Assembly (NCBI RefSeq): GCF_900092025.1
Contig: NZ_FLTX01000067.1
Span: forward strand, 1 to 41,789
Direction: 5' to 3'
Length of the DNA stretch: 41,789 nt
From: Xanthomonas bromi
Lineage (GTDB): Bacteria > Pseudomonadota > Gammaproteobacteria > Xanthomonadales > Xanthomonadaceae
Shown piece by piece: positions 9,247 to 16,780 of this stretch (positions are counted from its first letter, which is position 1; the number at the start of each line of letters is the position of its first letter). The translations under genes were made by a program, and so were the position numbers. Below the pieces are notes generated by a model. It made no database searches. It was not told the origin of the DNA and saw only the letters and a list, made by a program, of their open reading frames with translations.

Positions 9247-10761
9247 ATGGCCGCTGTAAAAGACATTGCCAAAGGCGCCTTGCTGAGCGTGGGCTACTGC
9301 GCCGCGTTCCTGCTGGCTTGGCGATGCTCCGTGGATCAGTGGTACCTGCCGGCGGGATTGCGCGTTGCCAGCTTGCTGTTCTTGCCCGCGCGGCGATGGC
9401 CCTGGTTGTTGGCGGGTGACGCCGCGGCCCTGCTGGTGCTGCGCGTGCCGAGGGTTGATGACTGGGGTACCAGCACCACCTGGGCATACCTGAGCCCGTT
9501 CCTCTTGATGCCCGCGGTCTCGCTGCTTCCCGTCACGGCACGCTTTCATATTCCCGATTTGACGCGCAAGGACCACTGGCTGCTACCACTCGCGCTGGTG
9601 ACCGCCTTATGGAGCACGCTGTGCAACATGGCGCTCAATGCCGCGCTGGGTGGCCCGTCAGGGCCGGCGCCGATCGACACGCTGATCCGGTACTGGCTGG
9701 GCGACTACCTGGGCACATTGATGTTCGTCCTACCGGCGCTCCTTTGGCTGCGCCGCGACGAAGCCTTGCGCCGGCCGTCCCATCTGCTGCATGAATGCCT
9801 GGCTTCCGTCGCGGTGGTGGCGCTTCTGTTCGTCGCTATCACTCTCATCGGCGACACCGTGCTGCGGCAGTTACTTAGGGTGTTGCTGGTTGTGCCCGCC
9901 ATCGCGCTCACCCTGCGCCATGGATGGCGCGGTGCGGCACTGGGCGTGGTACTGGCGAACGTCGCGGTGGCCCTGTCGCTGCCCAAGGCCGTCGAAGTCG
10001 GCATGCACGACCCACAGGCTTTCGCGGTGCAGATCCTGCTCGCGGTCACCGCCACCGGCCTGTTTGCGTTCGGCTCGCGCCTCTCTGCTGCCTACCGGCA
10101 AGTGCGCGATTTCGGGCGCGTGCGGGAGCAGGCACTAGAATTCGCACAGGCCGGCTACCTGTCCGCAGAGCGCACCCTGCGCAAGCGGGTGGTCGACTAC
10201 ACCGATCTAACCGTGCAGATCAATCGGATGCGCAGGGATGTTGTGGAGTACCTGCGCTCCCAGGGACACCACTCGGCGGCAATGCAGATGACGCGCACCG
10301 GGGTGATCCAGGCGCAACTGCTCGATGAGTACGTCACGGCCCTCTATCCGCTGGGCATCGAAACGCATGGCTTGTATCACACCCTGCGCTCGGTCAGCTT
10401 CGCCAACCTGTGCAACACGGAATTCCGCTGGCGGATGCGAGGCGATCCCCGACAGCTTTCGCTGGGTCTGCAACTGGTGGCCTATCGCTGCGTACTCAAT
10501 GCTGTGGAAACGTTGCCCGTTGCGCGAACCCACTTGATCCAGGCCCGGGTATGGCGGGTGCGGGGCATGCAGGGGATCGTCGTGCGCATCACCGCTGATG
10601 CGTCCGTGCTCAACGCGGTGCGGCGTGAACATCCCGAGTCCGATCGGGAACTGTCGGTCCGGCTCAAGACGCATGGCGGCACCTGTCGGCGCCGCCATGC
10701 GTTGGCCTTGAGCTTTCTCGTCTCCGAGCGCGTCGGCGTCGGGATCAATCTCGCGAAGTGA
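9247..10761 (+). CDS. MASE1-domain integral membrane protein (sensor-kinase-like, degenerate output)
   Basis: Protein of 504 aa. The first roughly 280 residues form 8 or so hydrophobic segments with MASE1 features: an N-terminal WYLPAGLR motif, then aromatic/charged loops and TM helices. MASE1 is a bacterial membrane sensory domain usually joined to histidine kinase or GGDEF outputs. Here the remaining 220 residues contain a helical stretch (YTDLTVQINRMRRDVVEYL) reminiscent of a kinase dimerisation region, but I see no clear N, G1 or G2 ATP-binding boxes and no GGDEF. The signalling output is therefore either degenerate or unusual. The ATG at 9247 follows a weak GGA ribosome site. The 3' end overlaps the convergent small gene by 17 bases. 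Confidence 0.7.
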   Translation: MAAVKDIAKGALLSVGYCAAFLLAWRCSVDQWYLPAGLRVASLLFLPARRWPWLLAGDAAALLVLRVPRVDDWGTSTTWAYLSPFLLMPAVSLLPVTARFHIPDLTRKDHWLLPLALVTALWSTLCNMALNAALGGPSGPAPIDTLIRYWLGDYLGTLMFVLPALLWLRRDEALRRPSHLLHECLASVAVVALLFVAITLIGDTVLRQLLRVLLVVPAIALTLRHGWRGAALGVVLANVAVALSLPKAVEVGMHDPQAFAVQILLAVTATGLFAFGSRLSAAYRQVRDFGRVREQALEFAQAGYLSAERTLRKRVVDYTDLTVQINRMRRDVVEYLRSQGHHSAAMQMTRTGVIQAQLLDEYVTALYPLGIETHGLYHTLRSVSFANLCNTEFRWRMRGDPRQLSLGLQLVAYRCVLNAVETLPVARTHLIQARVWRVRGMQGIVVRITADASVLNAVRREHPESDRELSVRLKTHGGTCRRRHALALSFLVSERVGVGINLAK

Positions 10762-11167
10762 CCACCCAGGCATCGCCCTTCGCATCCGATCGCAACCAGA
10801 CCACGAAATCCCCAGTCTGGTAGACCACGCGCCCCGGGGCGGCAGGCGTAGCCGACAGCGACACACGGGTCACGTCCTTGCCCATGGGAAGCACCCACAA
10901 CGTCTCGTTGATGCGCCCGACCGCAGCCCGGACCACGCCGGTGGCGTCGTTGATCTGCAGATAGGTGACGCCGTCGCGTTGGAACTCGTAGATCCGCCAC
11001 GCCGAATCGGTGGCGAGGTTGGCCGCGCGGGGAGCGCTTTCCCCCAGCCCCGTGGCCGCCGGCACGCCATGCCCACCCGATGGGCAGCACGATTGCGCAT
11101 GGGCCTGGAAGGACAGGGCCACCCCTGCGAAGACGACCATTGCCATGACCTTTGCTTTAATCTCCAT
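10745..11167 (-). CDS. small secreted/periplasmic protein of unknown function
   Basis: Protein of 140 aa with a clear Sec signal peptide: MEIKAK, a hydrophobic core (VMAMVVFAGVALSF) and a probable cleavage site QAHA|Q. The mature part starts with a Cys pair (SCCPSGG) and then appears to be a small beta-rich domain. The frame is open further upstream, but the ATG at 11167 is preceded by AAGGAAC and starts exactly at the signal peptide, so I chose it. It is convergent with the MASE1 gene and overlaps its end. Function unknown. The export signal suggests an envelope role. Confidence 0.68.
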   Translation of the reverse strand: MEIKAKVMAMVVFAGVALSFQAHAQSCCPSGGHGVPAATGLGESAPRAANLATDSAWRIYEFQRDGVTYLQINDATGVVRAAVGRINETLWVLPMGKDVTRVSLSATPAAPGRVVYQTGDFVVWLRSDAKGDAWVVTSRD

Positions 11168-11301
11168 CACACTGTTCCTTTTCCCCTGCTGGGGAACGTC
11201 CGCCTGCAGTTCAGGCAAGACCACGGTACGTGGTTCGCGCTCCAGCGCGGTTGACAAGCTTCCCCAGGCGACGGGTGTAACAGCAGGACCCGTGGATTGG
11301 C

Positions 11302-11744
11302 TCAGCGCCGATTGGATTGGCGCAATGTGATGACCCGATACTGGCCATGGTCGCCGGAGCGCGGCCCCTTCTTCTCGATATCGGCGCAGAGCCTGTCTTC
11401 GCCGCAGGGGACCAGGTCGGCCCGCCACGCGATCCAGGTACGCGATCTTCGCGCGGCGCTGTTCGGCCTCGGCCAGCGTCGCCTTGGCGCTGTAGAGGAC
11501 GTACCCTCACGCCGCATAATCCCATGATGGCCGCCGCCAGCATGGCAATGGACCCCATCCACATGCGCCGCATCGCTGTGGCTTCGAGTGATTGCTGGGC
11601 TTGCGCGTAGCGCTGGGTGGCTTGCTGCAGCGTCTGGTCGGCAGCGGTCAACGAGCGATCGAATCGCTCGGCCGCCTGCTCCAGAGCAGCCTCAAGCGCC
11701 TGCACCGCCCGCTGCTGAAGCTGCGCGGCGAACGGGGTCAACAA
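11302..11744 (-). pseudogene. frameshifted small membrane/coiled-coil protein (possibly mobilisation-associated)
   Basis: A coherent protein can be read only across three frames. It begins as LQQRAVQALEAALEQAAERF (coiled coil) with a TM segment MWMGSIAMLAAAIMGLCGV. It then shifts near 11505 to a YSAKATLAEAEQRRAKIAYL frame, and again near 11435 to a frame reading ADLVPCGEDRLCADIEKK and ending at 11302. The order coiled coil, one TM, coiled coil, then a Cys-containing tail resembles small proteins found beside mobilisation relaxases in plasmids and islands. That resemblance is from memory and uncertain. The 5' end is also lost: only a TTG is available and an in-frame stop lies just upstream. 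It is almost certainly non-functional. Confidence 0.5.
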
Positions 11745-12004
11745 GGGCTACGCGTGCCTGCGCCACGCCTACGACTTGGACTACCGAACGTGCTGGTAGA
11801 AGGCGGCGCCAATTTTTGAAGCGACTACTTGCACAACTGCATGGTCGTGAGCGTGGTCTGCGAGCGCTGACCGGGTCGGACCGGAGAGTTGCTGCCCTGG
11901 CCGGAAGACGCTGGGTGTCCCCTGTGTTCAGGCCGCTGGATGTTCCATCATGCCCGAGCAGTCCTTTCCTACCCCTCGTTCCCTCGCTTCCGGCTCGCCT
12001 GAGG
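11745..12004. other. gene-free stretch between remnants
   Basis: About 260 bases without a convincing gene. Short plus-strand frames such as one ending GYACLRHAYDLDYRTCW and one ending DYLHNCMVVSVVCER look protein-like but have no start and stop within a few dozen codons. They may be scars of deleted genes. No terminator or repeat is evident. Confidence 0.3.
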
Positions 12005-12370
12005 TCACCCGAGATAGCCCGCCACGCTCTCCATCATGCTGATGATGGAGCCGAGAAACGACATGGGCAGGTGTTTGGACAACTGAAGCAGGCGGCTTTC
12101 AAGATGGCTGCGCGGTGTGGCATGCGCCTGATCGGAAATGTCATCGGATGAACTGGTCGGTTGCTCCACGTCGCCGCAGATAAGCCAGTCGATCCGCACA
12201 TCCAACGCTCGGCTCAGCTCTCTAAGGTTATCCAGCGTCGGGGTGAATCCGGAATCTCTTTCCCAGTGGGCCACTGTAGCGCGATGCACGCCCAGGATAA
12301 CCGCAAGCCTTTGTTGAGACATTCCTTTGAGGGTTCGGGCGGCACGAATCCTATCGGCAATCTGTTCCAT
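12005..12370 (-). CDS. XRE-family helix-turn-helix transcriptional regulator
   Basis: Protein of 121 aa with an N-terminal Cro/C1-type HTH at about residues 5-60 (IRAARTLKGMSQQRLAVILG, then HRATVAHWERD, then LRELSRALDVRIDWLICG). The C-terminal 50 residues are variable and may serve dimerisation. The start ATG has a GGAAGG ribosome site about ten bases upstream. It is transcribed divergently from the biosynthetic operon that begins 325 bases away, so it is a reasonable candidate for a local regulator. That role is inference from position only. Confidence 0.85.
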   Translation of the reverse strand: MEQIADRIRAARTLKGMSQQRLAVILGVHRATVAHWERDSGFTPTLDNLRELSRALDVRIDWLICGDVEQPTSSSDDISDQAHATPRSHLESRLLQLSKHLPMSFLGSIISMMESVAGYLG

Positions 12371-12695
12371 CTGTTCTCGCCTTCCTTGATAGCCCGTGGA
12401 TCGAGGCTGTCACCAAAGATGCGCGCGCCCCGATTTCACTGCCTTTGATACTACTTCCGGTACGGGGCGCGTGCAAGTGGGCATGGCGGACATAGGCTCG
12501 GATGATGGTAACGGCCCAGTATGTAGAGTTCATCGCATAAATTTGTGAATAAACACGACACCATTCGCTAGGTGCTGTGTTAGGCACTGCATGCGGGCAC
12601 AGGTGTGTGCGTTGCACAGCATCGCGGTATTGCCGCTCTCGGGAGCGACCAACAATAATCGAGGGCATGGTAATGCGGTATGAGCATCAACGCAC
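12371..12695. promoter_or_regulatory. divergent intergenic region, probable promoter of the biosynthetic operon
   Basis: Gene-free region between the XRE regulator and the adenylation gene. It is the only sizeable gap upstream of the 19-kb operon, so its promoter should lie here. An AT-richer patch at about 12527-12560 (CATAAATTTGTGAATAAAC) is the best place for RNA polymerase contact, but I cannot assign clean -35/-10 boxes. An inverted repeat (TGCTGTG at 12573-12579, CACAGCA at 12615-12621) lies downstream of it and could be an operator or a leader hairpin. Confidence 0.45.
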
Positions 12696-12762
12696 ATGGA
12701 TTCGGTTGAGCATTACGGAGCAACAGCGTCCCGCACAGACACTGTCAAGCTACACGAGATAG
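12667..12762 (+). other. possible leader ORF overlapping the start of the adenylation gene
   Basis: ATG at 12667 (or 12673) is preceded by a GAGG-like site and runs 31 codons in a different frame, through the adenylation gene's start at 12696. The adenylation gene's own ATG has no visible ribosome site. A short leader peptide that delivers ribosomes by coupling is one explanation, and chance is another. The peptide has no attenuator-like run of one amino acid. Confidence 0.2.
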
Positions 12763-14336
12763 ACGAAGGGCAGGAGGCGCATGCAGGCGCTGGTCTGCTG
12801 GAAGGCTTCCTTCGCAGCGTGGCACGGGCTCCGGAGCGAGATGCCTTGGTGGTAGGTGCGCGCACGTGGAGCTACGCGGCGCTTGCGTACGAAGCCAGCA
12901 GTTGGGCTGCCGCCCTTCATCGAAAGATCGGCTCCCAGGTACAGCGTGTCGGGGTGCTTTCCGGTCGCGACGAGATCGGCTTCATCGGCACCCTGGCGGC
13001 GCTCTGGGCAGGTGGTGCATTCGTTCCACTGAACAGGCGGTTCCCTGCGCGCCGTACGGCGAAAATGGTCGAACTTGCTGAGCTGGATGTGCTGGTGTAC
13101 GAGGACAGCGACGCGGCTCTAGTTGCCGAGATTTGCCTTCTGATGAACGGCCAGCCACGGTTGGTGCCCCGCACCCAGCTGGATGCAGCCAATCGCGGGG
13201 CACCGGATCGCGGGGCGGTGCCGGCGCAGGTGGAAAGCGGGGAGGCACTCGCTTACCTGCTTTTCACGTCTGGAAGCACCGGGGAGCCGAAAGGGGTGCC
13301 AATCTCCCATCGCAATGTCTGCAGCTTCATGCAGACAAGCCAGGCGATCTATGCGATTGGTCCAAATGATCGCCTCAGCCAGACGTTCGAGCTTACGTTC
13401 GATCTTTCTGTATTCGACATGTTCATGGCGTGGAGCCATGGCGCTGCGCTTTGCGTGTTGCGTCCGCTGGAACTGCTGGCGCCGGCCGAGGCTATTGAGC
13501 GCAATGGCATCACGGTGTGGTTCTCGGTGCCTTCATTGGCAATAGGGTTGATGCGCAGAAACAAACTGCGCGAAGGGCAGATGCCCAGCCTTCGCTTAAG
13601 TCTGTTCTGCGGCGAAGCGCTCACCTATGGCGTGGCCAGAGCATGGCAACGGGCGGCGCCGTGTTCACGTTTGGAAAACCTGTACGGACCCACCGAGTTG
13701 ACCATTGCGTGCGCACGCTATCCTTGGGCTGATATTGGCGGCGTTGGTGATGGCGAAATCGTACCCCTTGGCACGCTGTACCCGGGGATGGAGCAGGTGG
13801 TTGTTGATGCGCAGGGGCAACTGGTGGCGCGGGATAAGCCCGGAGAGCTGTGCGTACGTGGCCCCCAGATGTTCTCCGGTTACTGGCGGGCACCTGAGTT
13901 GGACACTGCCCGGTTCGTGGCGGTGCCGCCGGCGCAGGACGCCGGGGGACGCTTCTACCGGACCGGTGACATCGTCAGTTGCGCGGCGACCGGATTGCTG
14001 CAGTACAGGGGCCGTGCCGACCAGCAGGTGAAGATCAACGGTTACCGAGTGGAGCTTGGCGACGTTGAATCCGCACTGCGCAACGCCGGTTGTGTCGAAG
14101 CAGTTGTGTACCACGAGATCACCGAGGGCGGCGACCAGCTGCTGGCCGTGGTTACGATGGCCGAAGGGAGAGAAGTAGCCGAGGTGCTGCTCGATCTGCG
14201 GAGACGCGTGCCCGGCTACATGGTGCCTTCAAGGGTGGTCCACATCGCGACCATGCCGCTGAACAGCAATGGAAAGATCGACCGGAAAGCCCTGCGTGCA
14301 GACGTTACCCAGGAAGCGGCAGGAACTCCAGAATGA
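12696..14336 (+). CDS. stand-alone amino-acid adenylation enzyme (NRPS A-domain type)
   Basis: Protein of 546 aa of the ANL superfamily that activates a carboxylic acid as acyl-AMP and transfers it to a carrier. Visible core motifs are A3 LLFTSGSTGEPKG (188-200), A4 FELTFDLSVFDMF (231-243), A5 NLYGPTE (328-334), A7 YRTGD (421-425), A8 GRADQQVKINGYRVELGDVE (439-458) and A10 NSNGKIDRKAL with the catalytic Lys at about 527. Asp236 in A4 matches the Asp that holds the alpha-amino group in amino-acid-activating A-domains, so an amino acid is the likely substrate. No carrier or condensation domain is attached. The natural partner is the carrier domain fused to citrate synthase four genes on. This is the first gene of the operon, and its stop overlaps the next ATG by 4 bases. 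Confidence 0.88.
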   Translation: MDSVEHYGATASRTDTVKLHEIDEGQEAHAGAGLLEGFLRSVARAPERDALVVGARTWSYAALAYEASSWAAALHRKIGSQVQRVGVLSGRDEIGFIGTLAALWAGGAFVPLNRRFPARRTAKMVELAELDVLVYEDSDAALVAEICLLMNGQPRLVPRTQLDAANRGAPDRGAVPAQVESGEALAYLLFTSGSTGEPKGVPISHRNVCSFMQTSQAIYAIGPNDRLSQTFELTFDLSVFDMFMAWSHGAALCVLRPLELLAPAEAIERNGITVWFSVPSLAIGLMRRNKLREGQMPSLRLSLFCGEALTYGVARAWQRAAPCSRLENLYGPTELTIACARYPWADIGGVGDGEIVPLGTLYPGMEQVVVDAQGQLVARDKPGELCVRGPQMFSGYWRAPELDTARFVAVPPAQDAGGRFYRTGDIVSCAATGLLQYRGRADQQVKINGYRVELGDVESALRNAGCVEAVVYHEITEGGDQLLAVVTMAEGREVAEVLLDLRRRVPGYMVPSRVVHIATMPLNSNGKIDRKALRADVTQEAAGTPE

Positions 14337-15538
14337 AGCATATTCTCATGGTGGGGCGCTCGCGCGAAATCTTCGCTCGAAGCCGGGGGCTGGACGTGCG
14401 TTTCAGCCTGATCTTGGTCGGAGGCGCCTCGCGGACAGCAGAGGATCTTTCTGGGTACCAGCGCGTAATCGTCCTGCCTCCGGATGCTAGCGTGGAAGAG
14501 TGGCTGCAGTGCGGACAGTTGATCAACACATTCGATCCGATTGACGCCATCGGGGGATTCACCGAGACGGCGGAGAAGATCGCAGTGGATATGGCCGAAC
14601 GACTGGCGCTGCCCTTCCATGGTCGCGATGTGATCCACACTACGCACGACAAGTTCGCCATGCGCGAGCGGCTTCGGTCGCTGGGCATTGACGACACAGC
14701 CAGCCGCATAGTCGCAGCAGACGATGAGGCGTCGATCCGGGAATTTGCCGCCGAGCATGGCTGCCCTGTCGTCATCAAGCCGCTCTCTGCCCGGGGAAGC
14801 CTGGGCGTGTCTGTAGTTAAATCATTGGAGGAGCTTCCGGCGGCCCTCGCTTGGTTCAGGGCGTGGGCCGGGGGCCAACCCGTGCTGGTCGAAAAATTCC
14901 TGGCAGGGGAAGAATGGAGCGTGGAGGCCTTCTCGGAAGGCGGCGTGCACCGGATCATGTGCATCACGCGAAAGTTCAAGTCACCGCAAACCTGCATCGA
15001 GACAGGGCACTGCCTGCCTGCGATCTTCGAGGAGGGGGCGCGGCAGCGCATCCACGCTCTGGTCAAATCCACGCTCGATGCCGTTGGGCTGCAGTGCGGG
15101 CCTTCACATACAGAAGTCATGATGTGTGCGGAGGGGCCGCGTGTGATTGAGACACACACGCGACTGGGGGGAGACCGGATCGCTGAGATGATCGCGCTGC
15201 TGGGCGGCGCCGACCCTTACCAACTGTGGGTGCGGCAGGTAGCCGGGGAAAGCGTACTGCCCGAGGTGCCTGTGCTCGATGGTTCGGCATTTGCATCGAT
15301 ACAGTTCACGTCCCCTTCCTGCGAGGGTGTCCTGGACCGTATTGAAGGTCTGGAGCAAGCCATCAGCATGCCCGGGGTTGTGCGTGCCGACGCGATGGTG
15401 GCGCCGGGCCAGCGGATAGGCGCCGTGCATGATTCGTTCTCACGAGGTGCTTCGGTGCTGGCCAGGGCATCGACGGCCGAAGAGGCCGTGCTGAGGGCTC
15501 AGGAGGCTGTCGCCGCGATCAACTTCATCGTCTCATGA
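14333..15538 (+). CDS. ATP-grasp amino-acid ligase (first copy)
   Basis: Protein of 401 aa. The start at 14333 is fixed by an ATGA overlap with the adenylation gene, although the frame is open further upstream. ATP-grasp features are VVIKPLSARGSLG (146-158), VEKFLAGEEWSVEAF (186-200, grasp and adenine contacts), and GPSHTEVM with ETHTRLGGDRI (256-283, Mg-binding acidic and Asn/Arg-type residues). The LGGDRI ending is typical of the carboxylate-amine ligases that make dipeptides by forming an acyl-phosphate (BacD-like L-amino-acid ligases). I infer it joins two amino acids, or an amino acid and the pathway's acid. A related copy lies at 22857-24107, so two amide bonds may be formed. Confidence 0.85.
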   Translation: MKHILMVGRSREIFARSRGLDVRFSLILVGGASRTAEDLSGYQRVIVLPPDASVEEWLQCGQLINTFDPIDAIGGFTETAEKIAVDMAERLALPFHGRDVIHTTHDKFAMRERLRSLGIDDTASRIVAADDEASIREFAAEHGCPVVIKPLSARGSLGVSVVKSLEELPAALAWFRAWAGGQPVLVEKFLAGEEWSVEAFSEGGVHRIMCITRKFKSPQTCIETGHCLPAIFEEGARQRIHALVKSTLDAVGLQCGPSHTEVMMCAEGPRVIETHTRLGGDRIAEMIALLGGADPYQLWVRQVAGESVLPEVPVLDGSAFASIQFTSPSCEGVLDRIEGLEQAISMPGVVRADAMVAPGQRIGAVHDSFSRGASVLARASTAEEAVLRAQEAVAAINFIVS

Positions 15539-16776
15539 CGCAGGCAAGCATTGGCGCGCGAGTACTGCTGGCCTCGACCTTTATCACCAACTTTGGCAGT
15601 GGTATGTACACGCTGACCATCGGCAAGGTCCTTTATGACGAAACAGGGTCGGCGGCAAGCTATGGCATCGTCATTGTGCTCGAGTTCATCGCCACGTTCC
15701 TATTCCAGCTGGTAGCAGGCCCATGGGTGGATCGAACTGATCCCCGCTGGAGCTGCGTCGCATCTACCATCGTGCGCTCGTTGGCCTTGTTCACCACCGG
15801 AATGGTGCTTGGTGGCTCACGCCAAGCGCTTTTCCTTGTGGCCACGTCACTGGTACTGCAGGCAGCCAAGCCCTTCTACCGGGCGGCGCAGTTTGCCCTG
15901 ATTCCGGAAGTGGTGGGCAAGTCCCAACTGGTGCGCTTCAACAGCCACAACAGCATCAGCCTGCAGGCGGGCCAGTTGCTGGGCATAGCGGCGGTAGGGC
16001 CGGTGCTGGCCACGGGCGGGATCCGGTTCTCGCTCTGGTTGAATGCAGCCGGCTTCCTGCTATCGGCGCTGGTACTGCTCCTAATCAAGCCGGTCTCACG
16101 CGGCGTGCGGCACAGGGCTGGTTCGTGGTTCATGGCGCTGGGATGGATCGTACGAAGCTGGCTGGAGGCCGCGGCCAACCTGCGCACCAATGCCGCCACC
16201 TGCTGGCTGGTGTTCTTGTGCGCAGGTGATTTCATCCTGGTCAGCCTAGTCAACCTACTGCTGGCGCCAACGGTCGCCGCCCGTTTCGGAGGCGATGCCT
16301 ACTGGCTCTCGGTGCTCGATGGTGCCTTTGCGTTGGGAGCGATGCTGACGGCTTTTGGGGTGGATGCACTGGCGCGCCGGTTGGGTGAGCGTGGCAGCGT
16401 GATGGCCGGCCTTGGCGTACAGAGCCTGTGCTTCGCCGCACTTGCACTGTGTGACTCGCGCCCAAGTGCGGTGCTCCTGCTAGGCGTCGTGGGGGCGGCA
16501 AACACGGTGTCCTGTGTGGTGCTTCTTGGGGCACTCCAGGTGCGCAGCGATGCGACATTGAGGGGCCGGATCGCCTCATTTCGGAATCTGTTCCTGGCCG
16601 CCGTCGGCGGTTGCCTGATGCCGCTCATCTCCCATTTAGAGGGCGTTTCGTTGTCGCTGGCGTTCCTAGCGAGCAGCCTGGTCGGGATCGTGTTCTTCCT
16701 GCTTGCTTTTGTAATGGCACACCCGCGCCACTACGGCGTGGCCATGCTCGGTTTCTATAGCCAAGGGAGTGGTTGA
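15535..16776 (+). CDS. MFS transporter, probable product exporter
   Basis: Protein of 413 aa with about 12 hydrophobic helices and the loop-2/3 motif region GPWVDRTDPRW after TM2, as in major-facilitator drug/siderophore exporters (EntS-like half). The start shares an ATGA overlap with the preceding ATP-grasp ligase. In dipeptide antibiotic clusters such as bacilysin an MFS pump next to the ligase gives self-protection and export, and the same role is likely here. Substrate direction cannot be proven from sequence. Confidence 0.82.
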   Translation: MTQASIGARVLLASTFITNFGSGMYTLTIGKVLYDETGSAASYGIVIVLEFIATFLFQLVAGPWVDRTDPRWSCVASTIVRSLALFTTGMVLGGSRQALFLVATSLVLQAAKPFYRAAQFALIPEVVGKSQLVRFNSHNSISLQAGQLLGIAAVGPVLATGGIRFSLWLNAAGFLLSALVLLLIKPVSRGVRHRAGSWFMALGWIVRSWLEAAANLRTNAATCWLVFLCAGDFILVSLVNLLLAPTVAARFGGDAYWLSVLDGAFALGAMLTAFGVDALARRLGERGSVMAGLGVQSLCFAALALCDSRPSAVLLLGVVGAANTVSCVVLLGALQVRSDATLRGRIASFRNLFLAAVGGCLMPLISHLEGVSLSLAFLASSLVGIVFFLLAFVMAHPRHYGVAMLGFYSQGSG

Positions 16777-16780
16777 AAAA

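Noticed and set aside
14305..15159. Minus-strand 284-codon frame opposite the first ATP-grasp ligase
   Set aside because: The plus strand has clear ATP-grasp motifs and coupled overlaps. The opposite frame has biased Ser/Arg composition and no signals.
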